Origin: Gnetum montanum
Taxonomy: Eukaryota > Streptophyta > Gnetopsida > Gnetales > Gnetaceae
Length of the DNA stretch: 56,457 nucleotides
Assembly: GCA_015680685.1 (NCBI GenBank)
Contig: MNCI01014444.1
Span: 117,381 to 173,837, forward strand
Direction of reading: 5' to 3'
The notes under the pieces: generated by a model
What the model was told of the DNA's origin: nothing
Seen by the model: only the letters and a program-made list of their open reading frames with translations
Databases searched by the model: none
Shown here: one piece after another, positions 23,574 to 34,859 of the stretch
Position numbering within the stretch: the stretch's first letter is position 1
Layout: each line of letters starts with the position of its first letter
Made by a program: the position numbers and the translations under genes

Positions 23574-24019
23574 TTGTCTCTCTTTAGAAATCAAGACTTT
23601 TTTAGACCTATCCTTGAAAGCAATGGTAGAATGAGCCAATTACAAAACCTAGATATTTATTCTATAGCAATACAAGGCCCCAATCCTCACTCCTTGAGAA
23701 ATTGCTCTAGTCTCGAAAGCTTGCAACTACATTTAAAAGGGAAAGAGGTTTCAATTATAGCTCCTTGGTTGCTAAACTTGACTCTTTAGGATCTCCAATT
23801 AGATATAAGAAATTTTAAAGGGGATATGCTAGAAGAGTTAGAAAAATTAAGTTAGTTACGTATTCTAAGTCTATATTGGTAGGACGCTAATGGCTTCTCA
23901 AATCCCACACCATCATGGGTGGCAAATCTATTTTGTATTCAAAGCCTAGAATTAGGTGTAGGAGATGAATGGAGTATAGGAGAAGATGTTAGACATAGCA
24001 GCAGTACTAGTATCTATTG
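23574..24019 (+). pseudogene. Leucine-rich-repeat fragment, NBS-LRR-like
   Basis: With three in-frame stops, the frame reads LQNLDIYSIAI, SLRNCSSLESLQLHLKG, APWLLNLTL, DLQLDIRNFKGDMLEELEKL, LRILSLYW and PSWVANLFCIQSLELGV. Spacing and consensus (L..L.L....I...P..L..L..L..L.L) resemble the C-terminal repeats of plant NBS-LRR resistance proteins. No NB-ARC motif is visible nearby. It is a dead fragment, possibly carried by a transposon. Confidence 0.5.
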
Positions 24020-25436
24020 ATACCAACATTTCCCATGTTAAGCATCAAGCCATGATTAACAGAAGCATAACACCTTGCTATCATTCCAAGTCCAATTACC
24101 CTCACTTTGGGTGTTTCACAAACCATGATGGATGTGGATGATTTCAATCTTCGAGGTTTCAACATTGATTACTAATTTTCATTGAGTACTTTTAGAAATT
24201 TGAATTACAATTTCCCTATTAGAATTAATCAAATGGGTTGGCTCCTACATTTCAATTTCTACTACTAACCCTATTATCCTCTTGTAATGCATCAGCCATC
24301 ATTTTTTGCATATTAAGAATAATTTATTTATGATTTGAAAAAGAATACTTAAAGTTAGTGTGCACATTTTGTTAGCACAAGGTTAAGATTATGATGATGT
24401 TTATTTTTACTATCTCTCATTGGCACATCTTTGTATAAACCCTTTTGAGATTGAACTTATGATTTACACAACCAAAAGCCACATGATCTAATCATAGCCT
24501 ATAATTCATTAAGTAGGTTGGGAAATTAAGCTAAGTTATTAAAGAATATACCCAAAACTCATGATGTATATATAAGACCCATATTAATTAGTAATAAAAT
24601 ATCCTATAAATAACTAATAGATATGCTACGAAACCCTAAGGATCTCAATTTAACCTTAATTTACTAACTTAAAAGAAAGTGATAAAATAAATAAAAATTA
24701 TTAAATAGGAGTATAAATATAGAAAATCAATGTAGTACAACAAAATTTCATAATACTCACATATATAATTAAATAAAATTTATTTACAGAAAATTTAAGA
24801 TTTGTGCAACCACAAAAATGATATTGTCTAAAATACCACTAGTTGCATCATAAAATAGTGTGTAAAAAAATGATCCCAATGACACATGTTTCACCTTAAT
24901 CGGACATTTACAAATAAATTTATTTGCATTTTATTTTTACATAATTAAATTTTAAAATATTAATATATAATAAATGGTATTACATTTTCTTGAACATACA
25001 ACATGCATCAAAATGAAAAACATTCCTTGCAATCTCATGGTCCTAACAACATGGATGAAAAATTCATATCCATCATACTTTATTATTTATTCAAAAAAAT
25101 AGGTACATGGCTTAAATATCTCAGAAGTGTACAAGTTTTCTCTTTTACAAAAATACAAAATATAAAAAATTTATTATTTAAGTCAAGAGGATCCATCTTG
25201 TGAGGAATTGGTTTATGTTTTGTCCTATGTCCCTCTTCTAACATTTCCTTGCCTATTCTAGGCTCTCTATATCAAAATGCAGGAGTTAGACCTCCTCAAA
25301 TAAGAAAGGTTAATTTATTTCCCTCTTCATGGAGAATAAATTTTATGGGAAAAAATTCTTATTACAATCTAAACAAAGGTTTTTAATAAAATATTCAAAA
25401 ATATTTTCTAGTTAAGAAATTCCACAAATGTGGTTG
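24020..25436. other. AT-rich intergenic DNA
   Basis: Very AT-rich with no supported gene or repeat. An ORF at 25003-25203 lacks any recognisable motif. It ends at the AAGAT target duplication of the Athila element. Confidence 0.5.
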
Positions 25437-25441
25437 AAGAT

Positions 25442-26382
25442 TGATGAGCGGCGAGGTACCCCTACGCTCAACCATACGAATACGAGCATTTCACGCATGA
25501 TCCGATCAAATTCCAAGGACTAAGTGCTTATGCACCCTTGTGGAACAAGGATGGGTTGGTTGATTGTTGTCCTCCCAAGCTTACCTGTATGTCATGATTG
25601 TATGGTTAAGTAAGCCTAAGGCATATGATTTTTATAGCTTTTATATTTTTATGTCCTATGCTAGTAGGGAAGGAGATAGATAACTAAGTGACTAATTTAA
25701 CTTAACTACTAATTAACTAGGCTTTAACTAATCTTAACACTAGTATCTGTTCTCACTTTTCATACACATCCTGAACTAGTGCAACACTACTGGGATTACC
25801 AAACGCTATTTGTTACTAGGTTACCAAGTGTTACACGCATGCTCAAACTAATTGTACTAAGTGTATTTTAATGATTTTCTTAATTGATCAAAATGAATTA
25901 CTACGCTAATAACAGAAATGTAAAGTTCATAAAATAAAATAAAATAAAATAAATGCATAAGAAAATAGAATAAAATAAATGTGTAAGAAAAAAATCTCAA
26001 GTGCTATAAGGATGAATCAAAGAGCTCGTCTTTATTGCCATACACAAGGTGTGCTCAAGTACACAATGCGTGAATAAAGATCCATCCACACTTCGACCTC
26101 CTACTACGAGCACTTGGAAAATACTCTAACTACAAGAGTTTCCCTACGTGACTACTGAAAGACTTCCTTTTTCTTGACTCCTTTTGACTCTTTATTGTGT
26201 ACCTGGGCACTGTATTTATAGACCTGGGAGTAACCCAGGAATAACCATTCTAATAATTAGAATAACTACTCTAATAATAACCACTCTAATAATCAAAGTA
26301 ACCACTCTAATAATTAGAATAACCGCTCTAATAATAACCACTCTAATAATTAGAGTAATCACTAGAGTAACCACTCTCATCA
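25442..26382 (-). repeat. 3' LTR of the Athila element
   Basis: On the plus strand it starts TGATGAGCGGCGAGG and ends CCACTCTCATCA. Read in the element's sense, TATAAATA lies at 26220-26213. The U3 repeat array occupies 26241-26376. AT-rich AATAA repeats at 25937-25972 fall in U5. Confidence 0.9.
26241..26376 (-). promoter_or_regulatory. U3 tandem array of CTCTAATAATTAGA units (3' LTR)
   Basis: Units of about 21 and 15 bases combine to a 36-base period around the near-palindrome CTCTAATAATTAGAG. They fill nearly all of U3 directly upstream of the TATA box at 26220-26213. The repeats also produce a meaningless ORF with a Thr/Leu/Ile pattern. Likely enhancer repeats, by position. Confidence 0.75.
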
Positions 26383-28399
26383 TACACCCACAACTAAATG
26401 AAAAATCATCCTTGAGTTGCTTACAAAATATTGGGAAGGTATGGGATTATTAACTAATTAAAAATTGATGGTGGAATGGGATGATAGACTCAACATGCCA
26501 ACATTAGTGTTCATAACCATTATGGTGAACACTTGTACATAAATGACATCCAAGCCTTTATTTGATAGCTTTTAGAGAAAGAGAGAGAGAAAAAATGAAG
26601 CATGTTGCCACAAATGCCAAGATTATACCTTCCATTGTTTCTCCATAGCCACGCCACCAAACTTGCTCCTTTCGTAAATGCTCCAGTTCTAGTCCATCCT
26701 GAGTGCTTCCTTCAAACCCAATCCATTATTTATATGATCACCATCTGCACACACAACACAATCACAAATGAGCAAGGATAGATAATCCATGATGCAGTTG
26801 ATACCTTGCCTCGATATGAAGCACATTGGCTAAGTTGTTGTTATGGCAAAAACTAGTTCGGAGATTTTTCACTAGTGACTACCCAAGGTGTAGGGGTTAG
26901 TTGAATAGTAAAATGGAAAAAAATTGAAAAAATTGTGCCAAGGCCCCACAACTAAGAGCAAACCTCTGGTAGCTATAAGATGGAAAATATAAAGAATAAG
27001 AAATATGGGAAAAATAACAACAGCAACGCCAAAGAAAATGGATGCCATAGATGGGGATGAAATAAGAAATGATTAATTGTAGAAAATGTTTAAGTAAAAG
27101 AAGTTAACAATTGCATCAAAAAGGAATGCCAGTGGGTCCTCCCCAAAGTAGGATCATGCATTTTATGCCCTAACAAACCCACAAACCAAAGAGCCCATAG
27201 GCTCTAGGAATGTCATTTGAAAGCAAGAGTTAAAGACTTACCGACAAGAATTCATCAAAGAAAAACAATGCATCAACCCAAAACAAACTAATGATAAAAC
27301 CAGCAATGAGGTGAAAAATGGGAAGAAATATGAAGAGAGAATGGAATGGAATTCTAAGAACAAGGTTGTGTAAAGCCCCTTGTATATTTCATGGTTAAGA
27401 TGATTGAGTAGAACTTCATCCCAAATCAAGACTCAAACCAACCACATTCAGTGACCTCGCATCAATACACCTGGCCAATCCATCCTCTTAAAGCAACAAG
27501 AATGCCTTCACAAAGAGTAACCACCATCCCGAGGAGAGCGAGATGGAGAAGTAGGAGTGAGAAAGGGCCTTAGTTAGAGGAAACCTTTAGGCATGGGTAA
27601 CATGTCTTTCTAGTTTCATAACCAGTGGTTGTAGCCCATATTGCTTTATTATGTCTAAGGGGTGTGCTTTGAATTCTCACTCTCTTTTTTTCCTTTCTTT
27701 TTTTGTTGTTGTTTTTTTTTCTTTTTTTTTCTTTTTTTTTGCATGAGAACCACACCATGCAATGACTTATTTTTATTCACTCAACTTCCTAATTTTTGAA
27801 TAATGTCAAAATGGTGGAAAACCCAAGAAAAAGCATCCAAGCACCCAAGAGAATGGCTAGCACAAATGCATCGAATCCCCTTGAAGTCACACCCTTTTTA
27901 TCCTTTGAGTCTTTCCTCGATTTGAAAAGTACCCAAACACTAATTCATTAAAATTTTACTTAGAAAAAGAGGGACTGTACAGTTCTAAGCCAAAGGAGAC
28001 CATAGAGTTGTATGGATAAGTGGACGGTGTGGACTCATTGCCTATTTTACCAAAAGAACCATACGTTAATATCAGCATCATAATTCAAAGGTAAAAACCA
28101 AACATTAGCAATCAATATGATATAATTCAATCCACCATCATGAGCACTTATTGAATAACAAATAAAAGTAAATCAAGCAATCAAAAAAATAGTAAAAATA
28201 TGAACGATGGTGTAAAACAAAAATAAGAAAAGTTGGAAAAATGTGTAAAACAAAAATTCAAAAAGAACTAAGGGCCTAAAATGATTAGCATAGGTGGCCA
28301 TATTCCCCATGTCTAAGTTGGAAGGAGGAGATCTGAAATAGTGAGCAAGGTTGCCCATCAATAGAGGTAGCATGTGTACTAGCTATCCTAAGCTCATGG
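26383..28399 (-). other. 3' non-coding region of the Athila element
   Basis: After integrase, about 2 kb precede the 3' LTR. Athila elements often carry an env-like ORF here, but I see only short pieces. One (27429-27238, minus) ends in a hydrophobic stretch that could pass for a membrane segment, which is weak evidence. A polypyrimidine run (plus strand) lies at 27677-27740. The polypurine tract abuts 26383. Confidence 0.55.
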
Positions 28400-29664
28400 A
28401 AAGGTGTGGTTTGTTGCATGTTGACCAAAAGTTTCTTATTCGGGCTCTCAGGTTTGTATATTATCATGTCCCCTAAAGGAAAAGTTGCATAAATAATATA
28501 AGGTCCTTCCCACAGTGTTTGAAATTTAGTACTTTATGGCACATGTGTGGGATTCCAGTAGAGAACCTTATCTCTTGGCTGATATTTAACTTTCCTAATT
28601 CTTAGGTTATGACATTGTTTATTGAAGGCCTTGTGTAATTCGTTAGATGACAGGGCAGCTAATCAATTTTTATCTAGCAAGTTAAAGATTAATAACCATT
28701 ATTTCTGTGTTAGATCAAGGTCAAGGTTGAGGTCACATGCCATGGAGAGTGTATGGAGCTCAGTTTGAATGGGAAGCATTGGTAATTTACCGTACACTAA
28801 CTCATAGGGAGAGTAGCCTATAGGGAGCTTCAATGTGGAGTGGTATGCCCAAAGAGCATCATTTAGTTTAGTGCTCCAGTCTTGCCTAAACTTGCTAATA
28901 GTTCTTGTCAATATCTTTGTAATCTCCCTATTGGTGACTTTTTCTTGACCATTCTCTTGGGGGTGGTATGGTGTAGTGAATTTATGCTCAACCCCTAAGT
29001 GTTGCATTAATTTCCTAAAAGTTGCACCTGTGAAGCAGGTACCATTGTCTGAAATAAGTGCACGAGGTAGACCAAACCTATTTATGATTTTTTGTTAAAC
29101 AAATCATGCAGCTGTAGATGATGTACAATCCTTAACAGTAGCTGCTTCTACCCATTTAGTTAGGTAATCAACAGCAACAATGATATAGGCTTTTCCATTG
29201 GACATTGGTGTAATTGGCCCCATAAAATCAATTCCCCAAATGTTGAAGGGTTCTAACGGTTGAATCCATTGTTGCAGATCTTCCATTTTAGTAGCCATTC
29301 CCCCATCACATTGATAACGCTCACAATATTGGACGAAATGATGGGCATCTTGAAATAATGTAGGCCAATAATATCCTACACGCAGGATCTTGATGGTCGT
29401 TCATCTCCCAACATATTGATTCCCTCAAGAACCATTATGAGCATCTTGGAGAACTTGCAATTGATCTATATCGGGAACACACCATCGAACCAAGCCATCA
29501 GGACACACTTTATAAAGTTGTCTATTGATTTCCATACAGTACTTGGCTTGGTGAAGAAATTGTTGTTTCTTCCTAAGGTTTAACTCTTGTGGTATTTGTT
29601 GGGTAAGGAGATACATAAGAATGCTACTATACCAGTTTGTCTCCATGGGTAATTGATTATTCAC
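28400..29664 (-). pseudogene. Integrase of the Athila element
   Basis: Reading down the minus strand: a zinc-binding region near 29560-29300 (LLQDAHNGS-like, then C..C of CERYQC), the catalytic core from about 29300 (IWGIDFMGPITP with the first Asp, ALISDNGTCF with the second Asp), and YHPQENGQEKVTNREI. In that last motif the expected catalytic Glu of NGQ.E appears displaced to Lys. The block DWSTKLNDALWAYHSTLKLPIGYSPYELVYGK follows in pieces. A C-terminal GPY module (KFQTLWEGPYII) lies near 28510. Stops at several places inactivate it. It would insert element cDNA into the genome. Confidence 0.85.
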
Positions 29665-30195
29665 TACACCAGAAAGAGGAATTCATCAAGAAAATAATTA
29701 GAAATTGGATACTTGTCCTCTTTGTTGTCCCATCGTAACCAAGATAAATGATCAACAACTACATTCTCGGTGCCCTTACGATCGATCATCGTTAAATCAA
29801 ACTCTTGTAAGATTACAAGCCATTGGCTTACCATTGGCTTATTCATAAGGAACTAGATTACACTATGATCTATATGTATATATACTTTATATCCCAATAC
29901 ATAGTGTCTAAACTTTTCTAGTGCAAACACTACAGCCATTAATTCTTTCTCTATGGTAGTGTAGTTAAGTTGTGCACCAGTGATACTTCTATTTGCATAA
30001 TGGATGTAATAAGGATACTTCCGATCATCTAACTATGTAAGTACAACTCCTAAAGCATAGTTGGACATGTTAGTCATGATATAGAATGGTTTGGACTAGT
30101 CAAGAGCTTGTAGAATGGGTGTTTCTACTAGCTTCTATTTTAGAGTTTGGAAACCTAATTCGCATTCCCTGGTCCACTTGAAAGGTACGTCCTTT
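29665..30195 (-). pseudogene. RNase H of the Athila element
   Basis: Motifs are PFYIMTNMSNYALGVVL (first catalytic Asp of C-D-A-S changed to Asn), NYTTIEKELMAVVFALEKFR (Glu kept), HIDHS (Asp kept) and ENVVVDHLSWL (final Asp kept). It degrades the RNA template during reverse transcription. One in-frame stop precedes FLMNK. The relic at 285-455 is its closest match in the window. Confidence 0.82.
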
Positions 30196-30960
30196 TTTGT
30201 TAATTTCACCAATGGTTTGGCAAGCTTTGAAAAGTTCTCAATAAATCTCCTATAGTAGCAGTATATCCAAGGAATGATCTAATATCTTTAATAGTTTCCG
30301 AGTGATGGGTAATTCCTTGGATAATTTTGATTTTCTCGAGGTATACCTCTATCCCTATTTGTGAGATTTTGTGCCCTAGTACTATGCCTTCTTGGATCAT
30401 CAAATGGTTTTTCTTCCAATTTAGTTTCAAATTAGTTTCTACACATCTTTTTCACACTTGATCCAACCGGTCCAAGGCTTGATCAAAGTTTGCTCCATAA
30501 GTGGAGAAGTCGTCCATAAAGACTTCCACACCATTCCCTATCTACTATTGGAATATGCTTAGAACTAGTCATTAAAATGTTGTAGGGGCATTGCACAAGC
30601 CAGACGTCATCTATTTGTATGTAAACATTCCCCAAGGACTGGTGAACATAGTCTTGGCTTGGTCTTTTAAGGTTATTTGTATTTGATTATATCTGCAATA
30701 TCCATCCAAAAAACTATAGTAGCGATGCCCTGCAATGGTGTCTAAGACTTGGTCAACAAATGGAAATGGAAAGTAATCTTTGAATGTTGCCATATTCAGT
30801 AGCCTAAAATCTATGCACACCCTTCATTTTCCTTCCTTTTTAGGCACAATAACTAAGGGGCTAACCCATTCGCTATCAGCAATGGGGTATATGAACCCAG
30901 CCTTGAGAAGTTGTTCAATTTCTTCCTTAACTACTTGCTTCAGCTTAGTGTTCAATTTTC
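30196..30960 (-). pseudogene. Reverse transcriptase of the Athila element
   Basis: VCIDFRLLNMATFKDYFPFP, AGHRYYSFLDGYCRYNQI, SPWGMFTYK, SGLCNAPTTF, VFMDDFSTYG with the catalytic DD, and NLKLNWKKNHLMIQEGIVLG occur in order on the minus strand. F-M-D-D-F-S-x-Y-G and the LNW.K.H.M...GIVLGHKIS block are hallmarks I associate with Athila RT. Several stops and at least one shift break it. Confidence 0.88.
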
Positions 30961-31550
30961 TCTGTGATTGTCTTCAAGGTTTCATGGAGGGGTCAGTGTA
31001 AATTCTATGTTGGCATATCCTAGGATCTATTCTAGTTAATTTGGGATATGACCAAGCGAAGGCTTCCGACCATCTATTGATTACCTTGAGCATTTCTTCT
31101 TTCTATTGAGGAACAAGCTTAGCATTGATAATTACTGATTTTTCATTTTTAAAAAATGTGTATTCCATACCGGTGGATAATGTTTTTAGCTTGAGGGGCT
31201 CCTGCTTAAATTTCTCAAGGATTTCCAACTTCCCCTAGTTGATATTTTCAATGTTAAGGCTTGGAAGTTGGTGATGGACTTGCTCTAATGTGTCTATGCT
31301 ATCGATGTAAGCATAAGTCAAACCATCAATCGGTTCCATGCATATGATTGAACTACTTTCTTGACCAGTTGTCAACCATTGGGTGCCTTCCTATCGTGTG
31401 GCTACTGTATACACGCATCTTTGTATGTTAATTACTTGTGCATACTAATTACATGTAGGCAATGCTAAACTTTGCACAAACCATGACCTCTACACATAAT
31501 TACACCTTGTGTCACTATATGTGATACATAGAACTTTCTTCTTCTCGATC
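30961..31550 (-). other. Protease-RT linker of the Athila element
   Basis: This is degenerate polyprotein linker with no recognisable domain, in the position expected between protease and RT. Confidence 0.5.
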
Positions 31551-31995
31551 TTTCCAAATGTATTTTCCTTTGATATTTCTAGGAAAAGATCATGGATTCC
31601 TAGGCATGCGTTGATGGTGCTTAGCCATGCTCTTCCCATTATGATTGGGAAGTCCCCCTTACCATTGTTTACTTAAATCACTAGGAAGTCAGTTGGTTAC
31701 AACCACTCATAAATAGTGGTAACAATGTCTTCCACCAGTCCTAATGGGATAGTGATGAACTGGTCAGCCAACTCTAAATGGATGTTGCTCTTTTTCAATG
31801 GAGGTAGGTTCCAAGCCTTGTACATTTCTTGATAAATCAAGTTAACACTAGAACTTGAATCCAAAAGATCCTTGCACGATGCATTTCTAGTGATTTGTAA
31901 GTATATTAGAGGACTCCCATGATTAGAGAATTTCCTAGGAAGGTGTCCAGTTTTGATTCAATTGATGACGACATGTGTTAGCATGACCGTATGTG
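31551..31995 (-). pseudogene. Aspartic protease of the Athila element
   Basis: KDLLDSSSSVNLIYQEMYKA aligns with the Athila motif in which ALLDLG(S/A)S is followed by NL(L/M)P...Y. The Asp is kept; Leu-Gly is changed to Ser-Ser. Further on, DFPIIMGRAWLSTINACL matches the FPI(I/L)LGRPFL.TA.A block at the end of the domain. It would process Gag-Pol. Confidence 0.72.
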
Positions 31996-31999
31996 TTGA

Positions 32000-33778
32000 G
32001 TGCGGTGATTGGGTTGAAGGGGGCTCTGAAGTTTTGATTGATACTGAGGCATCTAAGGAATTAGCCACTTGTGATTGCAAGGGCTTGGTTGGCCTATTGG
32101 TTCTAAAGAAAGGTCTTTTCTTCATGTGGTTGTTGGAACCAATAGTAAGTTGAGAGTTAACAACCCTTGTGGCATTACATTGTTGTGGTTGGGTAGGGAT
32201 TTCATCCTACATAGCTGGAGCAAGTGGTAGTGGAGCTATTGGTGGAAGAGATGTGGCTGAATGAGAAGGATAATATGCTTGTAGAATATTGTCCCTAGAA
32301 GAATGAGTCTCATAATACTCATGGGCTTGGTAGTGAGGTTGAGTGATGTGACTAGTAGAGTCACATGGGGAGATTGGCTGCTACATGTAACATCCATATA
32401 GGTTAGGTTGTCGATAACGATACTGTTGCCTTGGTGGTGGCATTCCCCATGATTGTGGGTACTGCCACTATTGATATTGCTCAATTGGTTGTGTTGGAGT
32501 TCCATTGGGATAATATGTTAAGGGTTGGTGGAATTTCCTTGGGTTACCTTGAGGATAAGGTAACCTTTCGGGTGTTTTCCTTTTGTTTAATCATGGGTTG
32601 AGTGCATACACCCAAAACTCCTACATATGTGAGATTACAAGGCAAAAACCCTTAGGATGGTCATATTGACATATCTCACATGCACTATCATTGTCTTTTT
32701 TAAAATCCACAGCCTCTTCAATGATGGCAACTTTTCCCTTACCCTTGCTACGTGCATGTTCAGCCTCTTTTTTTTTCTCTTTTCTCACTACCTTGCTCTC
32801 TAGACTCCTATACTATTTTAAGAATAGTTTAAAATCTATTGTCTAGGGAATCCCACATTTGATCTACCTTTGCTGAAACTTTTGATGTCATCTTTTGGAT
32901 AGGAAAATTTTTCATTTTCACCATCTCTTTGAGTGGTGACTCTTCCTCATCCTCACAAAATCTTACTCCCCTCTTCTGGAGGGAAGGATCTTGTTTATAC
33001 TTTTTTGCACTTTCTCTCTTCCATAGCTCACCTTCTTCCTTAGCAACTTGCTCCAATATTCTTTGAATTTGATGGGACCTAAGCTCGGATAGTCTCCCTT
33101 GGGCATAAGTCCCAAGGGTTCTTCTCATTTCATGCCTAAGCCCATCCATGAGATGGTGCAGTTGATCCCTTTGCGAATAACCATGGCCAGGACAACGATG
33201 TAACAGTGCATAGTATTAGCACATGGTAGCATCCAAGAGTTCATGTCCTCCTTCTTTTCAGCCTTGGATTTTATTTTGCAAGTTAGACACTCAAGAGTAT
33301 GTTTGGTACTTATCATTAAATAGTTCTAACATAGTACTCCACCTACAAATGGATTCCAGTTCTAAAGACATGTGGGACATCCTGGGACCACTTACCCTTC
33401 AAAGACTTATGATGTCTCTCCTATTGCAATTCCCTTTGACGTTGTGCCTCCATGGGACAATATTCTCTTAATTTATGCTCTTGCACAATGTATTCTACAT
33501 GTAAGTGCGGCATGCCAATTCGTGTGAGAGCACAAAGAAGCATGCTTAGGACTAAATAATCAAGAGGTAACACTATGTTACCTTCTTAAGTCTCGCCAAC
33601 ATAGTTGTTCATCTTGATGGAGGATAAAGGTGAATTCTGGTATATACTCATCAGGATGAATATATATCACTCAAACTTGTTGAGGGACCGGTGGATCAAC
33701 GTCATGTGTATTACACCACTGATTGTTTCCTGTTTTAGACCTAGGCGGTGAGGCACCTTCATATGAAGAAGGAGACAT
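32000..33778 (-). pseudogene. gag: gag of the Athila element, homologous to gag of elements 1, A and B
   Basis: A plausible start is the ATG read from 33778. The core (about 33330-33000) reads LELFNDKYQTYS, then LMDGLRHEMRRTLGTYAQG and RILEQVAKEEGELWKRES. This is clearly related to VELFNERYQTYSRVS, IDGLHDETRETLGMYAQG and VAKEEGEI in element A. A zinc knuckle of form CX2CX3HX4C (CEICQYDHPKGFC) lies near 32670, and the Pro/Gln-rich tail contains YPQSWGMPPP, which matches the PSQSWGRPP of element B. Stops are frequent. The shared tail shows the elements belong to one lineage. Confidence 0.82.
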
Positions 33779-33893
33779 ACTTGTCTATTCAGTGTGCAAT
33801 GTATTCTTGTTTATTATTTTCTCAACCAACACTAAGGGTTCATTCCAATGATGTGAATGATTTCCTATGTTCCTGTTAGCACATAAACAACTA

Positions 33894-33914
33894 AGTCCCC
33901 GGCAACAGTGCCAA
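33894..33914 (-). promoter_or_regulatory. Primer binding site of the Athila element
   Basis: Read on the minus strand immediately after the 5' LTR, the site is TTGGCACTGTTGCCGGGGA. It matches, with two differences in 18, the complement of a plant tRNA-Asp 3' end as I remember it. It is the same site as in elements 1, A and B. Confidence 0.82.
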
Positions 33915-34833
33915 TGATTAGTGGCGAGGTACCCCTATGCTCAACCATAAGAATACGAGCGTTTCACGCATGATTTAGTTGAATTCTAAGGACTAAGTTT
34001 TATGCACCCTTGTGGAATAATGATAGGTTGGTTGATCATTGTCTTCCCAAGCTTACTTATATGTCACGATTGTATGGTTAAGTAAGCTCGAGGCATATGA
34101 TTTTTATAGCTTTTATGTTTTTATGTCCTGTGCTAGTAGTGAAGGAGAAAGATAACTAAGTAACTAATTTAACCTAACTATTGATTAACTAGACTTTAAC
34201 TAATCCTAACACCAGTATCCATTCTCACTTGTTGTACACATCCTAAACCAATGCAACACTACTGGTATTACCTAACGCTAATCGTTACTAGGTTACCAAG
34301 TGTGACAAGCATGCTCGAAATGATCATACGAAGTGTATCTTAATGATTTGCTTAATTGATCAAAATGAATTGCTACACTAATAATAGAAATGTAAAGTGC
34401 ATAAAATAAAGTAAATGCATAAGAAAATAAAATAAAATAAATGTGTAAGAAAACAAATCTCAAGTGCAACAAAGATGAATCAAAGAGCTCATCTTTATTG
34501 TCGTACACAAGGTGTGCTTAGGTACACAATGCTCAAATAAAGATCCATCCACACTTCGACCTCCTATTGTAGGCACTTGGAAAATACTCTGACTACAAGA
34601 GTTTCCCTACATGATTTCTGAAAGACTTCTTTTTTCTTGACTCCTCTTGACTCCTTATAGTGTGCTTGGGCATTGTATTTATAGATTTGGGAGTAACCCG
34701 GGAATAACCACTCTAATAATTAGAATAACCGCTCTAATAATAACCACTCTAATAATTAGAGTAACTGCTCTAATAATAACCACTCTAATAATTAAAATAA
34801 CCACTCTAATAATTAGAGTAACTGCTCTCATCA
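33915..34833 (-). repeat. 5' LTR of the Athila element
   Basis: On the plus strand it begins TGATTAGTGGCGAGG and ends GTAACTGCTCTCATCA. TATAAATA is read from 34683 to 34676 and an AATAAAG signal from about 34501. U5 ends in the same GGTTGAG...GGTACCTCGCCACT sequence as elements A and B. Confidence 0.9.
34704..34828 (-). promoter_or_regulatory. U3 tandem array of 36-base units (5' LTR)
   Basis: There are about three and a half units of 36 bases built around CTCTAATAATTAGAG, between the LTR start and the TATA box. The unit order differs from the 3' LTR, so the array has expanded or rearranged since insertion or during reverse transcription. Confidence 0.75.
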
Positions 34834-34859
34834 AAGATAATTTCAAATGTAAAGAAATG

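Larger units (their letters stand above)
25442..34833 (-). mobile_element. Full-length Athila-lineage Ty3/gypsy retrotransposon, inactivated
   Basis: The 9.4-kb element is bounded by LTRs (25442-26382 and 33915-34833) and by a perfect 5-bp target duplication, AAGAT, at 25437-25441 and 34834-34838. Read on the minus strand it has a tRNA-Asp-type primer site, gag, protease, RT, RNase H, integrase, about 2 kb of non-coding 3' region, and a polypurine tract (TTGTGGGTGTA) before the 3' LTR. RT motifs such as VFMDDFSTYG and the gag zinc-knuckle spacing point to the Athila lineage. LTR identity is about 88 percent by eye over 200 bases. Many stops make it non-functional. It is the only copy here with a complete pol and is the likely type of partner for elements 1, A and B. 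Confidence 0.9.

Noticed and set aside
26241-26376. Regular repeats that could suggest a CRISPR array
   Set aside because: Units are contiguous with no unique spacers, in a plant LTR.
26184-26453. ORF with Thr/Leu/Ile repeats (also 34647-34865)
   Set aside because: It is the translation of the U3 tandem array, antisense to the element. Not a protein.
27238-27429. Possible env-like membrane segment in the Athila element
   Set aside because: One hydrophobic stretch in a 63-codon frame is too little; the minus strand here is T-rich, which alone yields Phe and Leu.
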